45,922 bases of DNA from Euryarchaeota archaeon UBA439 (GTDB lineage: Archaea > Thermoplasmatota > Poseidoniia > Poseidoniales > Thalassarchaeaceae), in contig DANB01000007.1 of NCBI GenBank assembly GCA_002497245.1, forward strand, positions 1 through 45,922, in the 5' to 3' direction. The position numbers and the translations under genes were made by a program. The notes beneath the pieces were generated by a model. The model was not told the origin of the DNA and made no database searches. It saw only the letters and a list, made by a program, of their open reading frames with translations. Below are positions 25,571 to 36,900 of the stretch, one piece after another. The first letter of the stretch is position 1. Each line of letters starts with the position of its first letter.

Positions 25571-26570
25571 TCAAATCTTTAATTCTCTTCGACAGTCTAT
25601 GGGAGTGATTGGGAAAATCATTGTTAGTTTGATGCCAATTGCTCCAAAATTTTTAGTTAAGCGTATAGCAGGTCGTTATGTTGCAGGAACAAATCTTGAA
25701 TCCGCAATAGATTTAATGAAGAAAATGTCAAAAGAGCATACATGTTTTACTATTGATGTATTAGGAGAGGAGATTAATGATCTAGAAGAAGCAAGGTACT
25801 TTGTTGATGAATATTCTAGAGTTTTGGATTCTATAGTATCCAATCAGATTAATGCAAATATATCCTTGAAGCCCACTGCCTTTGGATTATTAATTGATAA
25901 AAATGTAGCCTTATCAAATATTGAAGAGATTCTAAAAAAGGCTGCCTCAAATGATATTTTTGTTCGATTAGATATGGAAGATCATAGAGTTACTCAAGAA
26001 ACTATCGATGTCGTTTTGGAAATGCAAGAAAAAGGATTTCAGAATATAGGGACTGTTTTACAAGGTAGGCTATTTAGAACTAAAGAGGATATTGCTGAGA
26101 TTTGTAAAAAATTAGGGCCTATTACTGACTTTAGAATTTGTAAAGGAATTTATTTAGAATCAGAAGAAATTTCTTATACAAAATATCAAGAAATAGTAGA
26201 TTCAACTAATGAATGCATAGATTTAATGTTAGAATTGGGTTGTTACACTGCTATTGCCTCACACGATATCCCAATAATCGAACATAGTATCGAAAAATTA
26301 CATGATATGAATATGTCAGTAGATAATGACTCTAGAGCCAACTCATTCGGGACTAGAGTCGGAAAGGGCCCTGGATATGAGTTCCAATTTCTTCTAGGAG
26401 TTCGAGGTAATCTCAGAAGGAAATTAGCATCAGAGGGGCACTTGACTAGGGTTTATGTCCCGTATGGCACGAAATGGTACGAGTATGGAGTTAGGAGAAT
26501 TCGAGAAAATCCCGATATTGCTTGGCACGTAACTAAAACAATTATTATGCCTTGGACTAACAGAAAATAA
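25542..26570 (+). CDS. Proline dehydrogenase (PutA/PutB family)
   Basis: This flavoenzyme of up to 342 aa oxidises proline to pyrroline-5-carboxylate. Seen are the FAD-barrel motifs NISLKPTAFG, IFVRLDMEDH, VLQGRLFRT, DFRICKGIYLE, ASHD and GPGYEFQFLLGVR, and a C-terminal RVYVPYGTKWYEYGVRRIRENP. Two starts are possible: GTG 25542, overlapping dtdA by 29 nt, or ATG 25599, 28 nt after it. Alignment length near the N-terminus does not decide it. No P5C dehydrogenase gene is adjacent. Its use may be to burn scavenged proline as carbon, nitrogen and electron source, which fits a heterotrophic marine archaeon. Confidence 0.92.
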   Translation: MASKSLKENNQIFNSLRQSMGVIGKIIVSLMPIAPKFLVKRIAGRYVAGTNLESAIDLMKKMSKEHTCFTIDVLGEEINDLEEARYFVDEYSRVLDSIVSNQINANISLKPTAFGLLIDKNVALSNIEEILKKAASNDIFVRLDMEDHRVTQETIDVVLEMQEKGFQNIGTVLQGRLFRTKEDIAEICKKLGPITDFRICKGIYLESEEISYTKYQEIVDSTNECIDLMLELGCYTAIASHDIPIIEHSIEKLHDMNMSVDNDSRANSFGTRVGKGPGYEFQFLLGVRGNLRRKLASEGHLTRVYVPYGTKWYEYGVRRIRENPDIAWHVTKTIIMPWTNRK

Positions 26571-26586
26571 ATCTAGAAACCTAATT

Positions 26587-27195
26587 TTAGTTATTATCTT
26601 CTGGAACATGTAAGTATATTCTTCTAATCTCACTGGCGATTCTTTTCCCATTTAGAGTTCTTCCTTTACCGGTATGAAGAGCTCTGATTCTCCATCTTCT
26701 TCCATTCATTTGCATAATGGCACCACAGGAAAAAACTCTATCTGGGTCACATTCTATACTGCTAGGAACACTAATCTCACCTTCAGTCATTGTGATAGGT
26801 ACTATCGTCCGGTCAACTCTAACTGCCCACATTGCAGATATTTCTCCAGCATTTAGATTTCTACATTCTCTAGAAGTAGAATCTTCTATCCTTGTAATTC
26901 TATAGGTTTGTTCCTCGTGCTGGAAGTAATCATTTTTATTTATCTTTTCATCTTCATCAGCTTCAATTAATGACAATTCACTATCCATTCTATCGGACAA
27001 TGTTGTCTTAATTAACACTGATTTAGGAGGCCTTAACTGTAGGTTATGGACATTACTGCAAACAACGCATCGGATCAATAAATCTTCTCCGTTTCCTCTT
27101 AAGTTCCTTTTAAGGATCTCATGCTCAGTCATTTTTGCACATTCAGGACATACTGCAGCATCAAATACTTCCTCATCGATGTCCGTATCTTCCAT
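26587..27195 (-). CDS. HVO_0476-family archaeal zinc-finger protein
   Basis: This 202-aa protein has an N-terminal zinc finger (CPECAKMTEHEIL and CVVCSNVHN), then a beta-rich region with paired S/T-rich strands and a basic C-terminus (GRRWRIRALHTGKGRTLNGK). This matches the conserved but uncharacterised archaeal family known as HVO_0476 / COG1326. ATG 27195 is the first start. It is convergent with the proline dehydrogenase gene (16 nt) and divergent from the next gene. Confidence 0.8.
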   Translation of the reverse strand: MEDTDIDEEVFDAAVCPECAKMTEHEILKRNLRGNGEDLLIRCVVCSNVHNLQLRPPKSVLIKTTLSDRMDSELSLIEADEDEKINKNDYFQHEEQTYRITRIEDSTSRECRNLNAGEISAMWAVRVDRTIVPITMTEGEISVPSSIECDPDRVFSCGAIMQMNGRRWRIRALHTGKGRTLNGKRIASEIRRIYLHVPEDNN

Positions 27196-27214
27196 GTACC
27201 TTCGACAAGACTCC

Positions 27215-27222
27215 CTTTATTG
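27215..27222 (+). promoter_or_regulatory. TATA-like box before the 27241 gene
   Basis: CTTTATTG is centred about 23 nt before ATG 27241, consistent with a leaderless transcript and with choosing that start. Confidence 0.35.
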
Positions 27223-27240
27223 AAGCCATCCTTACATGGG

Positions 27241-28065
27241 ATGGTTGAAATTGAAGTTAATATAGCCATTGACATGAGTGGCGGGGGCGGCATCGGATTA
27301 CCTCAGATGTCTGAGCGAGAAATGTTTGAAAAATTGCTATCTTTAGAATCTGATTTTGGTAATCAAGAACCTGAGATAGCAGCTAATATCGGTCAGCAAA
27401 TGTTACATATGAATTTAATACCTCTATCACGTGCATTTAGAGTCAAGATTAGAGATATTACTTCTAAAATTCCTGCTAGAAATGCAGTTCTTGTTGGCGG
27501 AGGCATTGGTCATCTAACCGCTTGGTTACTTGACTTATGGACAGGGGATCCGGCAAATCCTCCTTCGGAAACTAGGACTCGTCCTGATACATTCAGAATA
27601 ATTGAACCCGCAGGTAAATTTGGAGTAATAATTGATCGTCTTATTCGTCGACATTCTTCTGAACAATGGACACAGGTTTTGACAAGGTCGTGGCAAGAAA
27701 TTACTGCTGAAACCTCCTCTTGGTCAATTGCAGCAGCCGCATTACCATCTAGCGCACAACCATCACCACTTCCTCAACCAATAGATCTGATAATTATCGA
27801 TCTCCCAGAAAATCAGAGGGCATCAGCTACAAACGCTGCATTAAATGTAATTTCTCCGGGCGGATTCATACTCGTTAAAGAACCAGAAGTCCCTACAGGA
27901 GATGTTGGTGTGCCTGAGGAAGGAAAAGAACCTAATGAAGCACAAAAGAAAGTAGAGTCGTTTAATCAATGGATGAAATTAATACGAGAATGTAATGATA
28001 ATCATTCAATGGCATTCATAGAATTATCTGGTGGAACACTTGCAGTTATTCGCCGTTCAATTTGA
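27241..28065 (+). CDS. Rossmann-fold, methyltransferase-like protein
   Basis: The 274-aa product, starting at ATG 27241, has the layout of a class I SAM-dependent methyltransferase. There is a helical N-terminal region with a conserved-looking LPQMSEREMFEKLLSLE segment. A glycine loop follows (AVLVGGGIGHLTAWLL), an acidic strand end (FRIIEPAGKFG), an IDLIIIDLPEN strand and an ISPGGFILVKEP motif like MTase post-motif strands. The target is unknown. A Pro/Ala-rich linker (LPSSAQPSPLPQP) interrupts the fold. An upstream box at 27215-27222 supports the start; a Met 11 codons later is an alternative. Its 3' end overlaps the subtilisin gene by 64 nt on the other strand. Confidence 0.7.
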   Translation: MVEIEVNIAIDMSGGGGIGLPQMSEREMFEKLLSLESDFGNQEPEIAANIGQQMLHMNLIPLSRAFRVKIRDITSKIPARNAVLVGGGIGHLTAWLLDLWTGDPANPPSETRTRPDTFRIIEPAGKFGVIIDRLIRRHSSEQWTQVLTRSWQEITAETSSWSIAAAALPSSAQPSPLPQPIDLIIIDLPENQRASATNAALNVISPGGFILVKEPEVPTGDVGVPEEGKEPNEAQKKVESFNQWMKLIRECNDNHSMAFIELSGGTLAVIRRSI

Positions 28066-29315
28066 AAGATATCGAATATATTTTTTCCAACTGGCGTACT
28101 CCTCATCTCTATCTCATTCTCTATATTAGAAGAATTAGTATCTGCTGAATCAATTAATAAATCAATTCTAAATATTCCATATCCAAAATGATCATCATGT
28201 TGACTTTGTCCATTTTTCATTTGGGAGTTCTCACTTAATAGAAGTTTAATTTCTTCAATCTTAGTTGAATCACTATCCGTATTTCTTTGAAATTCTGGAT
28301 ATTCCTGGAGGAATAGTGCTAGCCCTCCTGAAACCCATGCTGTTGAAGCAGAGGTGCCACTTGACCATCCCCACCAAGAATCTGAGTTAGTCATTAATAC
28401 AGGAACTTCAAGCCCCGGTGCGATTATTTCTGGCTTTTTATCAGGATCATTTCTTGGCAGAATTGGATTAGGCCATAATCTCCCATTATTATCTCCTTCT
28501 GAACTTCCAGACCATGTGTTGCCAAGTCTAGTTACTCCTCCCACACAAATAACATTCTCAACTGAACCGGGTGATGAAACATCTCCATCATCATTTTCAC
28601 CATCATTTCCTGCTGCTGCAACAACGTATACTCCCTGATCTATTGCATTTTCAACCGCAATTTCGAGTGAATCTGTTGTGAATAAATCGCCACCAATACC
28701 TTGTCCCCCACCTAGGCTCAAAGAAATAATATCGCTATCTTGTGAAACACACCAATCTACGGCCTCTGCAATCCCATCATCTGTTCCTGAACCGTCTGAA
28801 TTGATTGCTTTCGCAACATATAAATCTACATTTTTTGCTACCCCATTTAATCCTCCGTCTGCAACAATTATTCCAGTCATTGCAGTCCCGTGACCATCGT
28901 CATCATATGGATTTGGGCTAGAATTAATGACATCATTCCAGCCCATAAGGTTGATATTTTTCAAATCAGGATGTGATGTGTCAATTCCTGAATCAACTAT
29001 GCATAGTGATATTCCTGTTCCATCCAATCCTTCTATTTCATTTATCCCTGTCATATCTCTATATTCGTCTTCCCAAGTGACTAAAGATTGAGGAGGGCTG
29101 AAACCAAAAACTTCTCCATTCATTGTAAAAAATAACCATAGAAGTATTACAGCTAATACAAATCCTGATACTAAAGTAACCGAGAAGCCAACTAGTAATT
29201 TGAATACATCTTCATCTCTTGTTTTTAATGCATTAATTACATTAATCGTATTTCCTCCCTCTACATTAAATTCTGTTGCTTCAGAATCACCCAAAGTTGG
29301 ATCCAATTCTTTCAT
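28002..29315 (-). CDS. Membrane-anchored subtilisin-like (S8) serine protease
   Basis: The 437-aa product starts at ATG 29315; a TTG four codons upstream is less likely. An N-terminal cytoplasmic segment precedes one membrane helix (about residues 43-63). The S8 domain faces outward, with its catalytic triad D108 (LCIVDSGID), H142 (DGHGTAMTG) and S322 (SGTSASTAWVSGG), and the oxyanion N237 (AAAGNDG). No long propeptide is seen. A TATA-like AGTATAATTC just upstream suggests its own promoter. The preceding gene on the strand is a multi-helix zinc-ribbon protein. Likely role: processing of surface proteins or breakdown of external protein, as expected of a protein-degrading marine heterotroph. 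Confidence 0.92.
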   Translation of the reverse strand: MKELDPTLGDSEATEFNVEGGNTINVINALKTRDEDVFKLLVGFSVTLVSGFVLAVILLWLFFTMNGEVFGFSPPQSLVTWEDEYRDMTGINEIEGLDGTGISLCIVDSGIDTSHPDLKNINLMGWNDVINSSPNPYDDDGHGTAMTGIIVADGGLNGVAKNVDLYVAKAINSDGSGTDDGIAEAVDWCVSQDSDIISLSLGGGQGIGGDLFTTDSLEIAVENAIDQGVYVVAAAGNDGENDDGDVSSPGSVENVICVGGVTRLGNTWSGSSEGDNNGRLWPNPILPRNDPDKKPEIIAPGLEVPVLMTNSDSWWGWSSGTSASTAWVSGGLALFLQEYPEFQRNTDSDSTKIEEIKLLLSENSQMKNGQSQHDDHFGYGIFRIDLLIDSADTNSSNIENEIEMRSTPVGKNIFDIFQIERRITASVPPDNSMNAIE

Positions 29316-29334
29316 ATTAACAACCAACTATTAG

Positions 29335-29344
29335 AATTATACTC
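29335..29344 (-). promoter_or_regulatory. TATA-like box of the S8 protease gene
   Basis: On the minus strand this reads AGTATAATTC, centred about 24 nt before ATG 29315, in the 20-nt spacer after the upstream gene. Confidence 0.35.
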
Positions 29345-29347
29345 TGA

Positions 29348-30478
29348 TTACCATGCATCTTGCCGACTAAAATGGCTCGAAATAGTAGTATTGGAATTGC
29401 AGTTATTACAATTAATTCTTGTAGGTAATGTCATTTCACATTCTGCACATACCGAACCTGGATTTCCAACTCCTCCACAATTGTATTCACAAGGTATAGT
29501 TATCTTTCCATTTGCTTTCTGAATAGCAGCGGTTTCTTCTTTACATATAGGACAAATTCCTTGTATATCCTTTGCAGATTTATAATCAATTTCTCCAGAA
29601 ACTTCCCTTGCTCTTACCGATTGGATTCTATCTTCTGCGGCTCCTAGCATGAATTGAGGGTACCAAATAATATGTATTAGTAAGAAAATTGAGATTATAC
29701 TACAGATAAGATATAGCCAAGGATAACTAAAAACAGTTTCGTCTGCTGATGTCGGCCTTAGTGCAATAGATTTTGATGAAGACCAAGAGAAAATATTCAC
29801 TAATATCATCCATGTGCCCAGTCCTAAGCTCCATAGTCTGAGACTATGATCTTTCCAAGCGGTTGCGACAACTCTCGGGTCTGGATGCGAATGTCTCTCG
29901 ATTACATGCACATCTCTTGTTTCAATAACGGCTCTATGTACAACAAAAATTACGAGAAATGAAAAAATTAGATTTACAAGAATAATTGGAGCTAACATGC
30001 CTAAGCTGAGGTTTTCGGGAAAGTTTGGATTTTTTGAATAGGTCTGGATATACCCTATTTGTATTGCAATCATTCCTACCATCATCCAAACAAGATTTTC
30101 TCTCATTATCGGGAACCGAATAAACAATTGAATTACAAAGACTCCCCATGCAATTATAGAAAGAAGTGATAGCATCAGTGATAAATCATTCAGGAATAAC
30201 ATCCCTTCGCTTCCAACTCTATTATAATCTCCGCCACTTTTTAGTTCACCTATCCCTAAATCCCAGGAACCGAGTATAATCGCCAATACTCCCACGCCAA
30301 AAATTGAAAATTCAAATGCTCCCCAGCCCTTTGAAATCATTTTAAGATGAAATTTAGACTCTTGCATAAATTTATCCAATACCTCTAATCTTTCGTTATA
30401 TTCAGAAAACTTGTAATTCAAGGTAATTTCACTAAGTCTAATCGACTCTTGATTTTCAATTTCTGTTCCATCAGTCAT
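29348..30478 (-). CDS. Six-helix membrane protein with C-terminal zinc ribbons
   Basis: This 376-aa protein has about six membrane helices (about residues 52-300) and a cytoplasmic C-terminal region with cysteine pairs: CPICKEE, CEYNCGG, CAECEMT and CNNCNSN. That pattern indicates two or more zinc ribbons. No family is recognised. The N-terminal 50 residues are helical and charged. It lies 32 nt ahead of the subtilisin start on the same strand, so the two may act together, for instance in regulated proteolysis at the membrane (inference). ATG 30478 is used. Confidence 0.7.
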   Translation of the reverse strand: MTDGTEIENQESIRLSEITLNYKFSEYNERLEVLDKFMQESKFHLKMISKGWGAFEFSIFGVGVLAIILGSWDLGIGELKSGGDYNRVGSEGMLFLNDLSLMLSLLSIIAWGVFVIQLFIRFPIMRENLVWMMVGMIAIQIGYIQTYSKNPNFPENLSLGMLAPIILVNLIFSFLVIFVVHRAVIETRDVHVIERHSHPDPRVVATAWKDHSLRLWSLGLGTWMILVNIFSWSSSKSIALRPTSADETVFSYPWLYLICSIISIFLLIHIIWYPQFMLGAAEDRIQSVRAREVSGEIDYKSAKDIQGICPICKEETAAIQKANGKITIPCEYNCGGVGNPGSVCAECEMTLPTRINCNNCNSNTTISSHFSRQDAW

Positions 30479-30604
30479 TGAACGTAGGCCTCCTATGATG
30501 TGTGCGACATGAAATACTGCATTAAGTAACTCCCTTAATTCGATTCAAAAAATCATAATCTGTATGTTTATTGTGTAAGTTAAAATAAATATTAGTGGAA
30601 CAAG

Positions 30605-30690
30605 TGGCGCCGAGAGGGAGATTTGAACTCCCGAGGGAAGATCCCACATGATTTCCAGTCATGCGCAATACCAGGCTATGCGACCTCGGC
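30605..30690 (-). tRNA. tRNA-Ser (anticodon GGA), CCA encoded
   Basis: The acceptor GCCGAGG pairs with TCTCGGC, with a G-U at the last pair. The anticodon stem CATGA/TCATG closes loop CTGGAAA, giving anticodon GGA. The variable arm is long, as in serine tRNAs. The discriminator is G, as expected for serine, followed by an encoded CCA. Confidence 0.95.
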
Positions 30691-30765
30691 TTCATTGTCT
30701 CCGAACCTCTACGACATTTTGAGTCTGTTGCTTTCTATTTGTGATTTTGAATCTCTCTCCGTAGT

Positions 30766-30773
30766 GATTAAAT
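30766..30773 (+). promoter_or_regulatory. TATA-like box of tRNA-Thr(GGU)
   Basis: GATTAAAT is centred about 29 nt before the tRNA 5' end, the normal place for an archaeal TATA box. Confidence 0.4.
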
Positions 30774-30798
30774 CGAGATTGTTTTTGGGTTTAACGCC

Positions 30799-30873
30799 GC
30801 CACTGTGGCTTAGGGGTATAGCATCCCATTGGTAATGGGAAGGTCGGGAGTTCAATTCTCCCCAGTGGCTCCA
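30799..30873 (+). tRNA. tRNA-Thr (anticodon GGU), CCA encoded
   Basis: The acceptor GCCACTG pairs perfectly with CAGTGGC. The anticodon stem TCCCA/TGGGA closes loop TTGGTAA, giving anticodon GGT. The T-arm carries GTTCAATTC. The discriminator is T, followed by CCA. Together with tRNA-Thr(UGU) at 13865, two threonine isoacceptors are in this window. Confidence 0.95.
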
Positions 30874-30932
30874 TTTTTAAAATTGAAAATACTATTTTTT
30901 AGTGCCTTCTACAATCTTACGGAAATAACTTC

Positions 30933-30941
30933 ATAATATAA
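30933..30941 (+). promoter_or_regulatory. TATA-like box of the giant surface-protein gene
   Basis: ATAATATAA lies about 23-25 nt before ATG 30960. There is no Shine-Dalgarno, so a leaderless start fits. Confidence 0.45.
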
Positions 30942-30959
30942 CAAACAAACGAGACAGAT

Positions 30960-33900
30960 ATGTCTGACCGCCGTAGGACTGCACTTGCTCTAGTGCTATT
31001 GATGATAATCGCCCCGCTAACATCCGCTGCTACAACTTCTTGGACCGGTCCAAGTTCAGTAAATCCTCCTGATGAAGGTATTACTCTGACTGGATTTAGA
31101 GTCCCTGGTAATGCTACTGTTCAGGATGGTTGGCTTCATGTAACTAATACTGAAATTGCAACATCTCTAGATCCAGGAATTGTATGGGAGGGTGCAGATT
31201 TAAACACTGGAAGATTTTTCGGAACTAATTTCGTTGAAGATATAGAACAAATAACTTTGCTCGATGACGGCACTCGATCAAATATTAGTACATTCGATGT
31301 GGGCAATATCGATGTTTCAATGAATGATATTTACACATATTCTCCAGGTTGGGAACATGTTTACTCAATAGGTTCTTCAACAACTGTAGTTGAATGTAAC
31401 AATCTTACAGGGTCCTGGGTGGATCATGGTTATGACAATAATTTTGATGGTTCTTTGTCTACTGATGAAATAACTGGTACATTGATGTATTGCAGTGGCA
31501 ATGCACTGGAAGATAGCATTACAACTCTAAATGTCACTAACGGAGGTAGTGGGTATGCAGCAGGAACACTATCTGCAACGGGAGGTGCAGGCAGTGGATT
31601 CTCGGGAACTTATACAATTAGTAGTGCAATCAACAGTATATCAATTTCAAATGGAGGTACAGGATATGCAGTTGGAGACTATCTGTCATTTGTATGTCCT
31701 GGTGGATGTACAGGGACTGGTGCTAATGCATCAGTAGCCAGTGTTGCAAGTAACGGTTCAATTACTTCAATCTCTGTAAATAATGGTGGTTCAGGTTATA
31801 TTTCTCAACAAACAATGTATGTTTTGGTATCTAGTAGTAATGGCGGAGGTGCTCAATTATCTTCTGTCCTAGAAACTACTGGCTCAATTTATAGCGCGGC
31901 TGTGACCAATGGAGGTAGCGGATATACTAGTTCACCTACAATTGTCCCTAGTTCAAGTGGCAATTCTGCAGTTATCAGTGCAGGATTAGGAGGATTTTTC
32001 GACTATGAGATTACTGTAACATCTGTTGCAGCAAGTACAACTTCTCAATGTATGCTGGGTGGTTTTGTAGTAAATGCAGGAATGGATACCGATGAAGACT
32101 CCATTCTAGATGCCTTAGAGATTACTGATACTAACTATTTTTGTAACATTCAAGAATTGTGGGGGGCAACAACATTCAGTCATAATGGTACTAATGTTGG
32201 TAGTGAGCAAACTATGTCATATGGAACAATTCCATCTTCAGCAAGTGAAGGTATTGTTGCTGTAGGAACAATGCCTGGCTCAGCAGTCCCTCGAGGTACA
32301 AGCAGTTCTTTCTTATTACCTCAAGTTGATTTGCCTGATTCAAATACTTACAATGGTCTTTACATGACTTTTGACCATTGGTATCATTTGGATAGTACGG
32401 CATCTGGTGGCGGAGATGGGACATGGATCGAATATAGGATAAATACTGGAAGCTGGAATGATTGGACCTATATTGCTCCTAATGGAGGGTATCCAAGTAC
32501 TATGTCGCTTGACGCTCCTTCACCTAACGGTGCACCTAGTGGTGCAGTACCTGTTTTTGCATCCCCTACTCATAGTGGATGGCTTAGTGAAAATGTAAGT
32601 ATATCTTCAATTCCAGATATCGATAATGCTTCAAAAATCCAATTCAGGTTCCATATTTGGACTTCTCCTAACGCATCTTATGAGAGGCCAGGATGGTTCT
32701 TGGATAACATTGATTTCAATAATGATGGAGTTGACTTTGGAGTTTGGCATCATGGTTGTATGTCTACAACAGGTACGTCTTGCAATTATGTGGCACATTC
32801 AGCTGGGGCACTTCAAAGAACAATTGATTTAACCGGTACTAATTCAACTTCATCAATTGAAATAGATATGGAATGGGATTTACAGGGCTCTACTAGTGAT
32901 AATGCTTGTATTGAGCTTTCATTGAATAATGTAACATGGTATGATATTTCTTCAACATATTCCTCTACAACAAGTGATTGTGAAGATCGCAGTGGTGCAA
33001 TACCTGGTTACCCTTCATATGATGGAGTATATGGCGATCAAAGTAACGGAATCAGGACTGTAGAATATAGCATCCCTGTCGCTTATCAAAATCAGGCTAA
33101 TGTTTACATTCGATTTGTAGTTGATACGGATGCTTATACAAATTATGGAGGCACTTATCCTGGTGATACACAAGAAGGATTCACACTTGAAGATATTCGT
33201 GTTGTTGACGATACAGGTACTGTATTATTCAGAGACGATTTAGATAACCCAACCACAATGACTCATTACCAAGAGTACTATACTTATGGTGGCGTTACAC
33301 AACTGGGATACGATGACTGGAATTATTATACTCTAACTGGAGGCCTGTTAGAAGAAATATTTGGTTTTGAAGATTCTACAGCCTCAAATCCTAGTACTAG
33401 CAATGCTCCTGGGTGGACGAAACAGTCTGCATGGAATTATGGTCAATTGGGAACCAGTGCAGGTCCTGAAGATGAACCTTCTTTCCCTTATGTTTACGGC
33501 ACAAATCTAAATGGAAATTATGGGAATCAGCAGAACTCATTGTTGACATCTCCAACTTATGATATTCCTACAGATGGTTTAGCATATCTTACATTCGACA
33601 AATGGATTTGTACAGAAAATTATTGGGACGCAGTGGGGCTTCAAATTAAAGTTAATAGTGGTTCATGGAATTACTTTGACCCTCAAATAGCTGGATGGTA
33701 TGACGGCTCACCTGGATATTCAGGCAATCAGATGTATGGTCATGATGCATGGATGGGTGGCGATTGTAATCAAGATGAATTTGAAAATAGACAAGCCCCA
33801 CTTTCTAGCTATGCGGGCGATGAGTTAAGATTCAGATTCCGTCTATCAACAGATTCTTCTGTCACATACCAAGGTGCTTATATCGACAATTTTGGAATCC

Positions 33901-36900
33901 TAACTGCAAATTATGGTTCTGGCGGATACTGGTTAAGTAATGCCATAGATATGAGTAGTATTGATATTTTCAATTATGGTTGGGTCGATATTGAGGCAAC
34001 AGTTCCAGAGAATACTTCGATTAGAGGAAGTTTGATGGATCTTAATGATAATGTAATACCAGGATACCATAATGTTAGCTTCCCATTCTCGCTAGCAGGT
34101 GTTGATTCCGAAGAATATAATTCTGTCCGAATTAAAGTAATAATGGATACTAGCGATGAAGAAGTATCTCCTAAATTAACTAAGGTAAGTATCGGTGGTA
34201 AAAGATATCTTGCTGCTTCAAGTGCCGATTATAATGGATGGACCTTTAGTCCTAGTATCGAGGTGGTTGATGATTTACTAAATGCTACAAGTATTGCTGG
34301 TACAATTACTTCTGATTATATTCATTCATCTAGACCTATTAAGAGTCTAACACTTTCAGGAAATTTCTCTAGTGGTTTAATGGTTACTGCATATTCATTC
34401 ACTGGTGCAACATTGGGTCAAACCTCTCAAGGTTCGATTCCTTTCGCAGTTCCTCAAACCGGCTTCTCTCTTTCTGTATCCTTACCTACTAATGGTTGGA
34501 TTGACAGAATGGTTATCTCGTCTAATTTTGCTGAGTCAGCTGTAAATCCAGCTATTGATGTGCTCAATGATGGTTCAACTGAGTGGTCATTCCCCATCGG
34601 TTCAGATTATGGCCATTATGGATGGCAGTCACTTGTTTCAGATGGAATTGACTCATTTACGACTAGTTCAACTATTAACTTGGAATCTGGGACTCCTTCT
34701 TCAATAATGGTCAGGTTACCTTCTTTGGCAGCAGTCAACAATGGAATTATTTCTGTCTCTCCTGATTCCGATGGATTATTTGAATCACCAATCAGTTTGA
34801 CAGTTGGTTCATCAAGTCAAACTAGTTCTTCTTTATCTGAGATATTTTATTGTGTGCTAGATTATAGCCAAATTGCTGGCATTAATTCGTTACCTACATC
34901 TCATACAGATGCAGATACAGGTAGGCAATGGAGAGATGTTTCAATCACTCTTGAATCAAATTATGCACAAACAGTTTCGATTTCTACAATTGGAATTGGA
35001 TACTTAATATTTGAAAATGTTTCAGGTTTAGGTCCTTCTATATCTTATTACCATAATTCAATGACTCAGGATGATCCTCCACCTACTCAAGTATCAATTC
35101 CAGTTAATATTACTGCAGATAAGGGATCAGTGACTATTGATGGTGATCTAAAGTTTGATTATATCGTTACAAATAGAGACTTTGCGGTACCTAATACCCT
35201 TTATCCAAATGGTGAGACAGTAGAAATAATTACTCGACATCACCACCTGATTGATAACTCCAATTTGGATAAGATTTCTCTTAGAGGTATTGCATCCGAT
35301 GGTGAGATTCTGATGTTTGAGGTTACTAACAGTGCAGATGGTTTGTGGGGTCAAGGTTCCGATGCAGTATCATTCACTCAAGTTTCAGGTTCATCGGTTG
35401 CTCCAATGAATCCTTCAACATTCATAGATATTACAACTCATAATGATGGTTATGATGATGTCACTGTACACTGGATGTTTGATGTTAGTTGGATGTGGGA
35501 TGATGTTAACTCTATACGTTGGGTTTCTCAAGCATTTGATGAAGCAGGTGAAACTGTATGGCCAGCAGTATCTCATAGTGGAGAATCTGGAAAGAATGCA
35601 GTAGAAAATGATTTGATGATTGACTCCTTTGAAGTCAGGGACCAATTTGGAAGACTATTATCAAATCAATATTCAACCTTTTATCCCTTTACAATGATCG
35701 ATGGTAGCGAGCTGAATATTACTGGAACTGTTAAATTCCAAGATTCTACTGCGGTTAGGCCACAGGCTACTGATTATACAGTAGGATTGAACATCTCAGG
35801 CTTAAGTTATCTACTAACTTCTGAAGAAGGAGGTAAGTACACTGGTTTAATTTCTTCTCCAACAGGTCTTTCTAATGTATATCTTTCTCCTATGATGAAC
35901 ACAGTTGGACCTACTGGTTATTCATTAGGTGCAGAGGATGTAACTGGAACTCCGCCCTCTGTCAATGTCCGAGTCGATCATGAACCTCCGGTTGCAGGGC
36001 CACTCGAAGTTAACACTCCGTCTGGTTTGAAGGCGGCTCATGGTAAAGTTTGGGATCCTACTGTTCCACTATCTCTTTTCGTAACAGTTGATGAATCTGA
36101 AGCAAGAGGTGAAACTCTTACTCTGAGATATTGGCGAGGTTCAATAGACGACATTAACGGAGATGGGATTGCGGATGAAGATGAATACTTGTCAATGGTA
36201 CAACCGTTAACATCCGGAATGACAGGTCAGCAACAGGTCAATTTCGTAGGAATTGATGTTTCTCAACAAACCTTTAATTCTCCAGTTCATATGTATCTTG
36301 AAGGTACAGATTGGGCTGGTTTAAGTTACCAAGAAGGAGGTACTGGAGGAGGTCCTGGGGCATCCAATTCATGGGCAACCGTTGTTGTGGCAACTGATGA
36401 GCCTACTAGTATCAAACCTGCTGGTTACTCTTTGGACCGTGAATTAGGTTACTTATTACCGGGTAATCAACATACTTTCACTATGCAAATTGAAGAGGCA
36501 AATGGACTGAATACATTAGACAATGTCTCAATCATGCTTTGTGGTGATGGTTTAACTGAGCTGGGTAAGATGAGTTATGACCCTTCAAGAGGTACTATTT
36601 GGTCAGGTGATGGTAGTTTTGTAACTCCAATTTCTGTTCAGACAATGTCAGTATCTTCGGACGTCGTCCAGCTTTCAATGTTATTCGAAGTTTCCTGGGA
36701 TTTCCCATGGGAAGAGGATCAAAACTCATGTAAGCCTAGTGTTTCAATAGTTGATGATTTCACCACAGTTGCAAATCAGAATAATATTGGAGAGTTATCT
36801 TGGTACCTTGACAATAAGTATATTGCAATCCCTGATGATATTGAAGATTTGACACCACCTCAGGCAGCCTCTCAAGGTGTTTCAGTTTACTTAGGTCAGG

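Noticed and set aside
30479..30604. Possible C/D box RNA (TATGATG near the 376-aa gene start)
   Set aside because: No matching D box or terminal stem at a sensible distance was seen.
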